A stretch of DNA of 64,000 nucleotides from Streptomyces roseirectus (GCF_014489635.1 NZ_CP060828.1:2232001-2296000), one strand, 5' to 3'; shown: positions 39,101 through 48,726, counted from the first letter of the stretch. Program-made: numbers and translations. The notes: generated by a model from the sequence alone, not told the origin.

Positions 39101-39175
39101 CGCAGCCGTGAGCAGTTCCTTGACCGGATACGGCAATCCCGCGGCCTCGTTCAACCCCGCCCCCCGTTGCCCCAC
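36110..39175 (-). CDS. SF1 helicase with PLD-nuclease-like and DUF5710 domains
   Basis: 1,021-residue protein. Domains in order: an N-terminal region (1-170); an SF1 (Dna2/Nam7, AAA_11/AAA_12) helicase with Walker A GPPGTGKT at 198-205, a long coiled-coil-like insertion, a Walker B VVVDEAGM, QYRMRS, and a C-terminal motor half with VDTVHRFQGSQRPIV and NVALSRAQ; a PLD-like domain with HEK-type half site RMHEKVLVLDGAVLWHGSLN; and a final DUF5710 module (LYLNVPFAEKDEAKRLLGAR, then QWYVD). PLD nucleases are DISARM DrmC components, here apparently joined to a helicase. The start is GTG 39175 with GAGAGGG upstream; earlier starts are less likely. Divergent from the kinase-helicase gene, sharing a 208-bp regulatory region. 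Confidence 0.85.
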   Translation of the reverse strand: MGQRGAGLNEAAGLPYPVKELLTAARLEIAAELRSDGKDGGKVSLSAGRRVATADGSHEYLFDCKRWLDALDGKATLVRMSRSTGEWTPAEVSRMPEGKVRVVTGADLGATPSHVQIREDDAATWRVLVERLETVGQPNHPVRTDHAAWALGQGDPRPGKGVGTTAQWVANWASLKLNPRQRQAVAQALDGDVLFLWGPPGTGKTDVVGHIVEGNYRQGHSVLFLAPTNVAVDQALERICELLSNEDGFDSGLVQRAGTIAGASLRDRYGDQVDAERIGARLSARLDQSLVELGTALRHAQEGIAAHDRADGLRTDLADARRRQNDAGTRRTNHLQARNTARSVIAAQEELIRKTGTPSGIFAGRKQAQLDKAQATLHQARIDVQQASTGLAAAERDLRLAAAAADGLDKAIAAERPKLLGLPARATLLSQAEHIQQQIGELEAQRRKIKETVRSKCRVLGATVTMGVQVRKLLDRVDVVVVDEAGMVNLPAAWYAAGLAGKRIVFAGDFRQLPAVTKADSDRKASEAEREHARQWTARDVFSSAGLVSAGGSVMPDARLVALETQYRMRSAICDLVNTVAYPDAPLKTGRDNDSRIPFNALVDAPLILVDTSRQRIRGRDHQTNSVHEAAVHELVRGLQYEGVLPGRKWDDVPVGERATDRLAVIAPYRKQVQALKSSLGHRFGEQFEGLVDTVHRFQGSQRPIVILDTTAGAGTQPGYFFQGTGLSSNTCRLLNVALSRAQDHLIVIADVEHLRQHLSATSEARRMLDHLEAHAQCISVDQLIPVREAAQLASLSEEELSRPAFFPADEVPRAVSWDIDRATRSIEVYCPFLDPRPVRAWSTQLAKRVADGVTVTVRTRPPEEQSSDAAVERVRGLVQELRAAGCQVEFRDRMHEKVLVLDGAVLWHGSLNLLANSGPTDLMMRLTDPAACERVGRVIERARKERAAWNPRASRPSDDRAAAQEGSRLYLNVPFAEKDEAKRLLGARWDNRRRQWYVDANRVSREQASRWLPDRLDGDS

Positions 39176-39275
39176 GGACCTGGCCCTCTCATGAGACCTG
39201 CGCTGAAAAGCATGACTGTAAGCACGAGGAACAGAGGAGCGAACCTTTCCGGCCACGATACAACGAGAGATGCCC

Positions 39276-39317
39276 GTTGACAACGTCAACAGGGGGATGT
39301 GATGCTTGTCAACAGGG
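39276..39317. promoter_or_regulatory. Repeated GTCAACAGGG motif in divergent promoter
   Basis: GTTGACAACGTCAAC (39276-39290) is a palindrome with a 3-bp centre; GTCAACAGGG occurs at 39285-39294 and again at 39308-39317, spaced 23 bp. TTGACA and TTGTCA within these could be -35 elements. It lies between the helicase-PLD gene and the kinase-helicase gene and is a good operator candidate for a regulator of both. Confidence 0.5.
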
Positions 39318-39383
39318 TGAAGGTATACGCTCCCCACGGAATGTACCCACCTTGTATGCGACGGGTGAGAACGGGGAGGGCCA

Positions 39384-42300
39384 GTGGGCCAGGAGACGGT
39401 CGCCGGACGGTTCCGGATCACGGGGATCCTGGGCCGCGGGAACATGGGCGAGGTACACCGTGCCGAAGACCTTCAGGCCGCCCCGGACTCCCCGCACCGG
39501 CAGGTCGCCGTGAAGACCGTGCTGCGGAGCCGGACCGGGATCGCCGTCGACGCATCGGGGTCCGGCAAGGAGATCGACCGCTTCCGCCGTGAAGTGCGGA
39601 TCATGCGCATGCTCTCCCAGGGGCACCCGAACCTCACCCTGCTGATCGACGGCGGCGTGGACGAGGCGCCGGGCGGCAGCGGACTGCCCTATCTGACCAT
39701 GGAGCTGCTGGACGGCCATCCGCTCGCCGACCTCATCGACGAAGAACCACAGCTGCCGGTCTCCTGGGTCGCCGCCCTCGGGGCGCAGCTCGCCGCCGGT
39801 CTGGCCGCCGCGCACACCGCAGGGGTCGTCCACCGCGATCTGAAGCCGGCCAATGCGATGCTGACCCGCGACGGCACCGTCAAGGTCCTCGACTTCGGTA
39901 TGGGTTCGGTCGTCGACGATCCTGACCAGACGCGGCTGACCAGTACGGGAGTCAGCGTCGGCACGGCTCGCTACATGGCGCCCGAGCAGTTCCGTGCCGA
40001 GCGGGTCTCCGCGTCGGCCGATCTCTACGCGCTCGGCTGCATCCTGTACGAACTGCTGATAGGGCGGCCGCCGTTCTCCGCGAGAACCCCCTACGAACTC
40101 TCCGAACAGCATCAGCACGAGCGGCCGCCGCAGCTGACCCTGGTGCGCCCGGATCTGCCCGCCGAGCTGGTCCGGCTGGTGGACCGCCTCTTGGAGAAGG
40201 ATGCCGAACTCCGGCCCGACAACGCCGCCTTGGTCCGTGAGGCGCTGGTCCCGCTCGCCTTCGCACCGGACGACACGGCCGCCCTGCTGGCTCCGCACTG
40301 GCAGGTCATGGACCCGGTGGCGCGACTGCGCGCCCTCCTCCCCCAGCCCACCCCGGCCGCGCCCACGCCCGTGCCGCGCAGAGAGCCTCGTCTGCCTGAG
40401 GCGATGGACGTCTTCGGTATCCACTCCGATCTGATCAGCGAGTACGAGAGCTTCACCAAGAGCGCGACGGTGATCCGGGACGCCCGCATCTCCGGCTTCG
40501 TCGAGGACGATCTGGCGGCGAAGTCCCAGTGGCCCGACCCCTGGTTGTCGCTGAACCCGTTCTTCGCGGACGGCGGTCAGGTCACCGATCTCGTGCGGGA
40601 CGGCGTGCTCCACCCGAGATGCGCGGAGATCTTCCAGGCCGACAAGAAGGAGAGCTCGCTGCGCCCCGACGGGCGTCCGCTGACCTTCCACCTTCATCAA
40701 CGGCAGGCGATCGAGGCCGCACAGGCGGGCGACTCCTACGTACTCACCACCGGCACCGGTTCCGGCAAGTCGTTGTCGTACATCGTCCCGATCGTGGACC
40801 GTGTACTGAAGGAACGTCAGGCTGCCGGCCCCGATGCGGGTGGCCGGGTGCGTGCGATCGTCGTCTACCCGATGAACGCACTGGCCAACTCGCAGTTGGG
40901 CGAGTTGGAGAAGTACCTGCGCCACGGCTTCGGAAAGGGCCGGGAGCCGGTCACGTTCGCCCGCTACACCGGTCAGGAGTCCAAGGAGGACCGTCGGGAA
41001 CTGCGCAAGAACCCTCCGGACATCCTGCTGACCAACTACGTGATGCTGGAGCTGATGCTGACCCGGCCGGACGACCGCTCCAGCCTGATCCGCATGGCCG
41101 AGGGGCTGCAGTTCCTCGTCTTCGACGAGCTGCACACCTACCGCGGCCGGCAGGGCGCGGACGTGGCGTTCCTGATCCGCCGGGTGCGTGAGGCCTGCCG
41201 TGCGTCCGCGACCCTGCAGTGCATCGGCACCTCGGCGACCATGTCCACCGAGGGCTCCTGGGAGGACCAGCAACGTGAGGTGGCGAGGGTCGCCGGCCGG
41301 CTGTTCGGCACGACGGTGCTGCCGAAGCGGGTCATCGGCGAGACCCTGGTCCGGGCGACCGAGGAGGCCTCCGAGAGCCTGCCCGCCGAGCGGCTTCGGG
41401 TGCCGGCTGCGCCCCGCTCGTACGCCGCTCTGACGAAGGACCCACTGGCCCGCTGGGTGGAGTCCCGGTTCGGTCTGGAGCGCGAGGAAGGGACGGAACG
41501 GCTGCGGCGCTGCGCCCCGGGCACCGTCGAGGAGGCGGCAGCCGAGCTGGCCGTGGCCTCCGGGGTGCCCGAGGAGACCGTGCGGGAGGCGATCCGGACG
41601 ACCCTGGAGGCGGGCGCGCAGGCCAAGCATCCGGTGACTGGGCGGCCGCTGTTCGCGTTCCGGCTCCACCAGTTCCTCTCCAAGGGCGACACCGTCTTCA
41701 CCACGCTCGAGGATCCGCTGACCCGGCCGCTGACCCGGACCTACCAACTGGAGCAGCCGAACAGCGACGGCAAGCCGTTGTTCCCGCTGGCGTTCTGCCG
41801 TGAATGCGGCCAGGAGTACCTGACCGTCTGGCGGACGGAGGAGGACGGCGCGTTCCGTTACGAGCCGCGCCGCGACACCTCCGCTTCGGGCGGCCGCGCG
41901 GGCGAGGGCTACCTGTACCTGGGCATGCCCGGCGAGGACTACGAATGGCCGGCCGATCCACAGAAGGCCGTGGACGACCGACGGCTGCCGGAGTCCTGGC
42001 TGGAGTCGGACGCGCAGGGTGTGACGGTCGTCAAGAAGTCCTACCGGCCCCGGGTGCCCAAGCGGGTCGTCGTGGACGCCCACGGCCACGAGTCGGGTGA
42101 GGGACTGGCGGCGGCGTTCGTCCCGGCGCCGTTCCTGTTCTGTGTGCACTGCCAGGTGTCCTACGAGCAGACCCGCGGCCGGGACTTCGCCAAACTGGCC
42201 GCCCTGGACCAGGAGGGACGTTCCTCGGCGACCTCGCTGATCTCCGCGTCGATCGTGAAGTCGCTGCGGGCGGTGCCGGAGGAGAGCCTGGGCAAGGAGG

Positions 42301-45300
42301 CGCGCAAGCTCCTGACCTTCGTGGACAACCGGCAGGACGCCTCGCTGCAGGCCGGGCACTTCAACGACTTCGCCCAGGTGACCCAGTTGCGGGGCGCCCT
42401 GTACCAGGCCGCGGTGCGAGCCGGTGAGGAGGGCCTCAGCCACGACAATCTCGCCGAGGCCGTCACCGAGGTGATGGGTCTGACGCCCGCCGAGTTCACG
42501 GACGTCGCGAACCTGACCCCGGCCATGGAGCGCCGGGCCGTGAAGGCCTTCCGGGACGTCGTCGGGTACCGCCTCTATCGCGACCTGGAGCGCGGCTGGC
42601 GTATCACGATGCCGAACCTGGAGCAGACAGGGCTGCTCAGGATCGACTACGAGGACCTGGGCTGGCTCGCCGCCAACGACGAGCGCTGGCAGTCCGCGCA
42701 TGCCGTGCTGCGGCACGCCGATCCGGCGCTGCGCGAGGAGATCGCCCGTACTCTGCTCGATTTCATGCGGCGGGCGCTGGCCATCGACGTCCAGTACTTC
42801 CGCGACGACTTCGACACCCTGCAGCGGGCGAGCGAGGAGCGGCTGACCGGAGCGTGGGTGCTGAGCGAGAGCGACCGCCCGATTGTCGGAACCGCCTACC
42901 CGTACGGCTCGCGGCCGGGTATGGAACGCTCCGCGCTGTTCCTGTCGGCCCGCGGCAAGTTCGGCAAGTACCTGCGGCGGAACATGCCCGAGCTGCGCGA
43001 GCAGTCCGTGACCCTGGACGACGTCCAGAGCGTCATCGAGGACCTGTTGAAGGTACTGGTCGACGCCGACCTGGTGCGCGAGGTGGACGCGACCCCCGAG
43101 TTCTCCGGCCCGGCCTACCGGCGCCGCGCGGCGCAGAAGCGCACCGGTTACCGGGTGTCGGCCGCGGCGCTGATCTGGCGGGCCGGGAACGGCGAACGCG
43201 GCGCGGTCGACCCGCTCGCGCGCACCTACAGCAGTGGCGAGGGCCCACGCGTCAACCCGTTCTTCCGCGACCTGTACCGCACCGCGGCCGCCGAACTGGC
43301 CGGTCTGTACGCACGCGAGCACACCGCCCAAGTCCTCCCGGAGGACCGGCTGGAGCGCGAGGAGCAGTTCCGCAAGGCCGAACTGCCTCTCCTGTACTGC
43401 TCGCCGACGATGGAGCTGGGCGTGGACATCTCCTCGCTCAACGCCGTGCTGATGCGCAATGTGCCACCGACCCCGGCGAACTACGCGCAGCGCTCGGGTC
43501 GCGCGGGCCGTTCCGGTCAGCCCGCGCTGGTGACCACGTACTGCGCGACGGGCAACAGCCACGATCAGTACTACTTCCGGCGCTCCCAGGACATGGTGTC
43601 GGGTCAGGTGGCCCCACCGCGCCTCGACCTGGCCAACGAGGATCTGGTCCGCTCGCATCTGCAAGGCATCTGGCTGGCGGAGACGGAGATGCAGCTGGGC
43701 ATCGCGATTCCGGAGGTCGTCGATGTCGCCTACGACCCGGACGGGGACGACCGCCCCGATCCACAGATGCAGCTTCCGCTCCGCTCCGACATCCTCAACC
43801 GGTCCCTGGACGAGGACGCCCGCAGACGCGCGACCGCCATCGCCCGTACCGTCCTCGCCCCGCTGATCCCGGACTTCGAATCGACCACCTGGTGGTACGA
43901 CGAGTGGATCGAGGACCGGATCGAGCGGGCCCCGCAGGAGTTCGACGCGGCCTTCGACCGGTGGCGCCAGCTGTTCCGGGCCGCCGTCATCGACCAGTAC
44001 GAGCAGAACAAGCGGGTCGTCGACCACACCCTCACACAGGGCGAGCAGAGCCGGGCGCGCAGCCGTCGCCGGGAGGCCGAGACCCAGACGAACCTGCTGC
44101 TGAACCGCTCCACCGACAGCAAGTCGGTGATGAGCGACTTCAACCCGTACCGCTATCTGGCGTCCGAGGGCTTCCTGCCCGGCTACAGCTTCCCGCGGCT
44201 GCCGCTGGCCGCGTACATCCCGCGCTCCGGCAACCGCCGCAACGCCGACGGCGACTACCTGCAGCGCCCCCGGTTCCTCGCGATCCGCGAGTTCGGCCCC
44301 GGTGCGCTCATCTACCACGAGGGCGCCCGCTACCAGGTCACCCGAGTCCAACTGCCGCCGGACGCCTCGGGCGAGTTGGCGACGGCGGAGGCCCGGCGCT
44401 GCGACGGCTGCGGCTACCACTACGCCGTCAAGCCCGGCCTCGACCAGTGCGACATGTGCAAGGAGGAGCTGCGCGGCAAGCGCACCGGCCTGCTCCACCT
44501 GCACACCGTGTACACCACGCCGCGCGAGCGGATCTCCTCCGACGAGGAGGAGCGCCGCCGGGCCGGTTTCCGGCTGGAGACCTCGTACGCCTTCCAGGAC
44601 CACGGCGCCCGCAAGGGACGCCTCACCTCGCATGTCGCCGACGGCGACGGGGTGCCCGTCCTCGACCTGGACTACGGCGACTCGGCGACCGTGCGCATCA
44701 CCAACCTCGGCCGAGTCCGCGACAAGGAGGGTGAGCCGGACGGCTACTGGCTGGACCTCGGCGACGGCCGCTGGCTCAACGACCGGGCCGCCGCCGACGC
44801 CATCGAGGGCACCGGTATGCCGGTGGTCGACGAGGACGGCAACGAGAAGCGCCGCAAGAAGCGGGTCCTGCCCTTCGTGGAGGACCGCCGCAACATTCTC
44901 GTGCTCACCCTGGAGGAGCCACTGCCCGAGCCGGTGGCGTGGTCGTTCCTGTACGCGCTGGAGCGGGGCATCGAGGCGGCGTTCGAGCTGGAGGACTCCG
45001 AGCTGACCGCGGAACTGCTCCCGCCGGACGACGGTCCACGGCGCCGCATGCTGTTCACAGAGGCCGCCGAGGGCGGCGCCGGTGTACTGCGCCGGATCCA
45101 GTACGAGAAGGACGCCCTGGCCAAGGCCGCGAAGACCGCCCTGGAGATCTGCCACTTCGACTCGGAAACCGGTGAGGACGAGGGCGGCCCTCAGGACGGC
45201 GAAGAATGCGCACGCGGCTGCTACGCCTGCCTGCTGACCTACGCCAACCAGACGCACCACCGCCAACTGAGCCGGCACGCCGCCCGTCCGCTGCTGGTCC

Positions 45301-45710
45301 GGCTGGCCGAGGCCCGCACCGAACGGGAGGACCGCGGCGAGTCCCGCAGTGAACTGTTCCGCAGGCTGGCTCCCGCGAGCACCTCGCCGACCCCGGTGGA
45401 GGCGGATCTGGCGGCCCTGGTCACGCAGGGCGATCTGCTCGGCTGGCTGAGGGCGAAGGGCTACCGGCTGCCGGACGAGATGAGCGCCCTCGTCCCGGAG
45501 GCCGGGGCCTGCCCGGACCTCGTCTTCCGGCTGGACGGCGCCAACCTCGCCGTGTTCGTCGACCTCCCGGGCCACACCCCCGACTCCACCCGCGACATCG
45601 AGGCCGGGTATCGCCTGGAGGACGCCGGCTGGGACGTCGTGCGATTCCCGACGGACGCCGACTGGGACACCATCGCGGACGCCAACGCCCTCTATTTCCA
45701 CCTCCGTTGA
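39384..45710 (+). CDS. Ser/Thr kinase fused to DEAD/DEAH helicase with DUF1998
   Basis: 2,108-residue single polypeptide. Residues about 8-285 are a complete Hanks-type kinase: GRGNMGEV, VAVK, HRDLKPAN (about 150), DFG, SVGTARYMAPEQ. After a linker comes an SF2 helicase: Walker A TGTGSGKS (about 458), FDELHTYRGRQGADV, IGTSATMS, then a C-terminal motor with MELGVDISSLNAVLM and QRSGRAGRSGQP. The last third has two CxxC pairs (CDGCGYH, CDMCKEE) and a DUF1998 region with CARGCYACLLTYANQ (about 1942), as in MrfA and DrmA/B-like helicases. Start GTG 39384 with GGGGAGGG upstream. First of three same-strand giant genes with SNF2 helicase and methyltransferase. Phosphorylation could gate the helicase or partner proteins; that is inference. 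Confidence 0.92.
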   Translation: MGQETVAGRFRITGILGRGNMGEVHRAEDLQAAPDSPHRQVAVKTVLRSRTGIAVDASGSGKEIDRFRREVRIMRMLSQGHPNLTLLIDGGVDEAPGGSGLPYLTMELLDGHPLADLIDEEPQLPVSWVAALGAQLAAGLAAAHTAGVVHRDLKPANAMLTRDGTVKVLDFGMGSVVDDPDQTRLTSTGVSVGTARYMAPEQFRAERVSASADLYALGCILYELLIGRPPFSARTPYELSEQHQHERPPQLTLVRPDLPAELVRLVDRLLEKDAELRPDNAALVREALVPLAFAPDDTAALLAPHWQVMDPVARLRALLPQPTPAAPTPVPRREPRLPEAMDVFGIHSDLISEYESFTKSATVIRDARISGFVEDDLAAKSQWPDPWLSLNPFFADGGQVTDLVRDGVLHPRCAEIFQADKKESSLRPDGRPLTFHLHQRQAIEAAQAGDSYVLTTGTGSGKSLSYIVPIVDRVLKERQAAGPDAGGRVRAIVVYPMNALANSQLGELEKYLRHGFGKGREPVTFARYTGQESKEDRRELRKNPPDILLTNYVMLELMLTRPDDRSSLIRMAEGLQFLVFDELHTYRGRQGADVAFLIRRVREACRASATLQCIGTSATMSTEGSWEDQQREVARVAGRLFGTTVLPKRVIGETLVRATEEASESLPAERLRVPAAPRSYAALTKDPLARWVESRFGLEREEGTERLRRCAPGTVEEAAAELAVASGVPEETVREAIRTTLEAGAQAKHPVTGRPLFAFRLHQFLSKGDTVFTTLEDPLTRPLTRTYQLEQPNSDGKPLFPLAFCRECGQEYLTVWRTEEDGAFRYEPRRDTSASGGRAGEGYLYLGMPGEDYEWPADPQKAVDDRRLPESWLESDAQGVTVVKKSYRPRVPKRVVVDAHGHESGEGLAAAFVPAPFLFCVHCQVSYEQTRGRDFAKLAALDQEGRSSATSLISASIVKSLRAVPEESLGKEARKLLTFVDNRQDASLQAGHFNDFAQVTQLRGALYQAAVRAGEEGLSHDNLAEAVTEVMGLTPAEFTDVANLTPAMERRAVKAFRDVVGYRLYRDLERGWRITMPNLEQTGLLRIDYEDLGWLAANDERWQSAHAVLRHADPALREEIARTLLDFMRRALAIDVQYFRDDFDTLQRASEERLTGAWVLSESDRPIVGTAYPYGSRPGMERSALFLSARGKFGKYLRRNMPELREQSVTLDDVQSVIEDLLKVLVDADLVREVDATPEFSGPAYRRRAAQKRTGYRVSAAALIWRAGNGERGAVDPLARTYSSGEGPRVNPFFRDLYRTAAAELAGLYAREHTAQVLPEDRLEREEQFRKAELPLLYCSPTMELGVDISSLNAVLMRNVPPTPANYAQRSGRAGRSGQPALVTTYCATGNSHDQYYFRRSQDMVSGQVAPPRLDLANEDLVRSHLQGIWLAETEMQLGIAIPEVVDVAYDPDGDDRPDPQMQLPLRSDILNRSLDEDARRRATAIARTVLAPLIPDFESTTWWYDEWIEDRIERAPQEFDAAFDRWRQLFRAAVIDQYEQNKRVVDHTLTQGEQSRARSRRREAETQTNLLLNRSTDSKSVMSDFNPYRYLASEGFLPGYSFPRLPLAAYIPRSGNRRNADGDYLQRPRFLAIREFGPGALIYHEGARYQVTRVQLPPDASGELATAEARRCDGCGYHYAVKPGLDQCDMCKEELRGKRTGLLHLHTVYTTPRERISSDEEERRRAGFRLETSYAFQDHGARKGRLTSHVADGDGVPVLDLDYGDSATVRITNLGRVRDKEGEPDGYWLDLGDGRWLNDRAAADAIEGTGMPVVDEDGNEKRRKKRVLPFVEDRRNILVLTLEEPLPEPVAWSFLYALERGIEAAFELEDSELTAELLPPDDGPRRRMLFTEAAEGGAGVLRRIQYEKDALAKAAKTALEICHFDSETGEDEGGPQDGEECARGCYACLLTYANQTHHRQLSRHAARPLLVRLAEARTEREDRGESRSELFRRLAPASTSPTPVEADLAALVTQGDLLGWLRAKGYRLPDEMSALVPEAGACPDLVFRLDGANLAVFVDLPGHTPDSTRDIEAGYRLEDAGWDVVRFPTDADWDTIADANALYFHLR

Positions 45711-45777
45711 TCGCACCGCCTCCGTTGTCCGTCTCAGCGGCTCCCGACCTTTACGACTTTAGGAACCGAGACATCTC

Positions 45778-48726
45778 ATGAGCCTCACGTACACAGCCGG
45801 CTCCCTGGTCGCCGCCCGGGGCCGGGAATGGGTGGTGCTGCCCGAGAGCGCCTCCGACATGCTGGTGCTACGCCCGCTGGGCGGGAGCGAGGACGACATC
45901 GCGGCCGTCTTCCCCGCCTTCGAGGACGTACGGCCGGCCGAGTTCGCGGCGCCGAGCCCGACCGACCTGGGCGACCAGCGGGCCGCCGGTCTGCTGCGCA
46001 CGGCGCTGCGCATCGGGTTCCGGTCGGGTGCGGGCCCCTTCCGCTCACTGGCGTCGATCGCGGTGGAGCCCAGGGCCTACCAGCTGGTTCCGCTGCTGAT
46101 GGCGCTGCGACAGCGCACGGTACGGCTGCTGATCTCGGACGACGTCGGCATCGGCAAGACGGTCGAAGCCGGCCTGATCGCCAAGGAGTTGCTCGCACAG
46201 GGCGAGGCGACCCGGCTGGCGGTGCTGTGTTCCCCCGCGCTGGCCGAGCAGTGGCAGGGCGAGCTGCGGGAGAAGTTCGGCATCGAAGCCGAGCTGGTCC
46301 TGGCCTCCACGGTGACGCGGCTCGAACGCGGTCTGGAACTGGGCCAGTCCCTGTTCGACAAGCACTCGTACACGATCATCTCGACGGACTTCATCAAGTC
46401 GACCCGGCACCGCGAGGACTTCGTACGGAACTGCCCCGACCTGGTGATCGTCGATGAGGCCCACAGTTGCGTGGCAGCCGACGACGCCGGGCAGGGCAAC
46501 GCCTCGCCCTCCTCCAACCAGCTCCGCTACGAGCTGCTGCGCCGGATCTCCGCCGATGTCGACCGCCACCTGCTGCTGCTGACCGCGACCCCGCACTCCG
46601 GCAAGGAGTCCGCGTTCCGCAACCTACTCGGCCTGGTGCGGCCGGAGCTCGCGACGCTGAACCTGGAGACATCGGCGGGGCGGGCGAAACTCGCCGAGTA
46701 CTTCGTGGCCCGCAAGCGCGCCGACGTCCGCACCTACCTCACCAAGGAGGACGGCCTCAGCGACGACTCCCTGGCCGAGCGCACCGCGTTCCCGTCCGAC
46801 CGGTGGACGAAGGACGAACCGTACAAGCTCAGCCCTGCCTACCGGGCGCTGCTCGACGACGCCATCGCCTACGCCAGGGACCGCGTCCAGGCCGCCGGTG
46901 AGCAGGGCAAGCGGGAGGCCCGGGTCGCCTGGTGGTCGGTGATCGCACTGCTGCGCTCGATGGTCTCCTCCCCGGCCGCCGCCGCCCAGACCTTGAAGAC
47001 CCGCTCGGAGTCCGCCGCCGCCCGCACCGCGCAGGAGGCGGACGTGCTGGGCGCCCCGGTGGCCGCTGACTCCGCCGAGAACGACCGCTTGGAGGGCATG
47101 GACGTCGCGCCGGGCGCCGCCGAGTCGGAGGAGGCGGGTGCAAGGCTGCTCGAACTCTCACAGCGAGCAGCGGAGTTGGTCGGCCCGGCGGAGGACGCGA
47201 AGCTCAAGGCGCTCACCAAGCACCTGAAGAGCCTGATCGCCGAGGGCTACCACCCCATCGTCTTCTGCCGTTACATCCCGACCGCCGAATACCTTGCCGC
47301 CCAACTCGACGGCAAGCTCGGCAAGAAGACGAAGATCGCCGCGGTGACCGGCACCCTCTCCCCGCAGCAGCGTCTGGAGCGCATCGAGCAGCTCGCCGCC
47401 GAATCCGCCGAGGAGGCCGGCGACCCGGCCGTCCGCCGCGTACTGATCGCCACCGACTGCCTCTCCGAGGGTGTCAACCTCCAGCACCACTTCGACGCCG
47501 TCGTCCACTACGACCTGGCCTGGAACCCGACCCGCCACGACCAGCGCGAGGGCCGCGTCGACCGGTACGGCCAAAAGCGCGACCAGGTCCGGGTCATCAC
47601 CATGTTCGGCGAGGACAACGGCATCGACGGCAAGGTCCTGGAGGTGCTGTTCGCCAAGCACCGGCAGATCAAGAAGGACCTGGGCATCTCGGTCTCCGTC
47701 CCCGACGAGACGGCTTCCGGAGTGACGGACGCCGTGGTCGAGTGGCTGCTGCTGCACGGCCGTCAGGGCAGCCAGGAGAGCCTGTTCGAGCTCGAAAGCC
47801 ACCAGGAGTCCTTCGACCGCATCGAGCGCGAGTGGTCCTCGGCCGCCGAGCGGGAGAAGACCTCCCAGTCCAAGTACGCCCAGCGCAGCATCCACCCGGA
47901 GGAGGTGGCCCGCGAGGTCGCCGCTGTACGGGCCGCGCTCGGCGACGCTGACGAGGTGCGCGACTTCGCCCTGGAGGCACTGCGCGACCTGGACGCGCTG
48001 GTCCGCGACCCGCGCGACGGCAGCGGCGACTTCACAGCCCAGGCCGGTGGCACTCCGGCCGGTCTGCGGGACGCACTCGCAGCGACCCTCGGGGGCCGGC
48101 TGATCGAGGAGGACCGGGAGATCCCGTTCCGTACGACACCGGCGATCGGCCGGGGCGAGGCCGCGCTGGTCCGCACCGACCCGGCGATCGGCGCGATCGC
48201 CTCGTACGTCCTCGACTCGGTGCTCGACGCGAACACCCCCGGCCCGCGCCCGGCACGCCGCTGCGGTGTGGTGACGACGGACGCGGTGACGATCCGCACA
48301 ACGCTCCTGCTCGTCCGCTACCGCTTCCACCTCACGCTGCCGTCCCGTACCGGCGAGCGGCAACTGGTCGCGGAGGACGCCCGGTTGCTCGCGTACGAGG
48401 GCATGCCGTCGCGTGCCCGCTGGCTGGACGACGGGGCGGCCGGCGCGCTGTTGGCCGCGCGGGCCAGTGCCAACACCCATGAGCAGCTCGCCCGCAACCA
48501 GATCGGCCGTGCGCTGGACGGTCTGCCGGATCTAGCCGGGCATCTCACGGAGTACGGCACGAGCCTGGCCGCCGAACTCGCCGCCTCGCACCGCCGCGTG
48601 CGGAAGGCCAACGAGGAGATCGTCCGCGGTCTGAAGGTCGTCCCGCAGGAGCCCGCCGACGTGCTCGGTGTGTACGTCTACCTGCCGCAGCAGCCCGCTT
48701 CTACTGTGTCCGGAGCCGAAGCCTGA
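45778..48726 (+). CDS. drmD: SNF2-family helicase, DrmD-like
   Basis: 982-residue SNF2/RapA-type ATPase. Walker A DDVGIGKTVEAGLIAKEL (about 122), Walker B VDEAHSC (about 224), LLLTATPHSG, and a helicase C half with CLSEGVNLQHHFDAVVHYDL and NPTRHDQREGRVDRYGQKRD (about 560-595). The long C-terminal tail and the immediate methyltransferase partner match DrmD of class 1 DISARM, a defence system that restricts phage together with a methylase and DrmABC. The stop and next start overlap as TGATG. The gap from the kinase-helicase is 67 bp, so the three genes are one operon. Assignment to DrmD is by architecture and neighbours. Confidence 0.85.
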   Translation: MSLTYTAGSLVAARGREWVVLPESASDMLVLRPLGGSEDDIAAVFPAFEDVRPAEFAAPSPTDLGDQRAAGLLRTALRIGFRSGAGPFRSLASIAVEPRAYQLVPLLMALRQRTVRLLISDDVGIGKTVEAGLIAKELLAQGEATRLAVLCSPALAEQWQGELREKFGIEAELVLASTVTRLERGLELGQSLFDKHSYTIISTDFIKSTRHREDFVRNCPDLVIVDEAHSCVAADDAGQGNASPSSNQLRYELLRRISADVDRHLLLLTATPHSGKESAFRNLLGLVRPELATLNLETSAGRAKLAEYFVARKRADVRTYLTKEDGLSDDSLAERTAFPSDRWTKDEPYKLSPAYRALLDDAIAYARDRVQAAGEQGKREARVAWWSVIALLRSMVSSPAAAAQTLKTRSESAAARTAQEADVLGAPVAADSAENDRLEGMDVAPGAAESEEAGARLLELSQRAAELVGPAEDAKLKALTKHLKSLIAEGYHPIVFCRYIPTAEYLAAQLDGKLGKKTKIAAVTGTLSPQQRLERIEQLAAESAEEAGDPAVRRVLIATDCLSEGVNLQHHFDAVVHYDLAWNPTRHDQREGRVDRYGQKRDQVRVITMFGEDNGIDGKVLEVLFAKHRQIKKDLGISVSVPDETASGVTDAVVEWLLLHGRQGSQESLFELESHQESFDRIEREWSSAAEREKTSQSKYAQRSIHPEEVAREVAAVRAALGDADEVRDFALEALRDLDALVRDPRDGSGDFTAQAGGTPAGLRDALAATLGGRLIEEDREIPFRTTPAIGRGEAALVRTDPAIGAIASYVLDSVLDANTPGPRPARRCGVVTTDAVTIRTTLLLVRYRFHLTLPSRTGERQLVAEDARLLAYEGMPSRARWLDDGAAGALLAARASANTHEQLARNQIGRALDGLPDLAGHLTEYGTSLAAELAASHRRVRKANEEIVRGLKVVPQEPADVLGVYVYLPQQPASTVSGAEA

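Noticed and set aside
39309..45716. A 2,135-codon open frame on the minus strand opposite the kinase-helicase gene
   Set aside because: It is the antisense shadow of a high-GC gene: composition is Gly/Arg/Val/Leu-rich without motifs, whereas the plus strand carries full kinase and helicase signatures.
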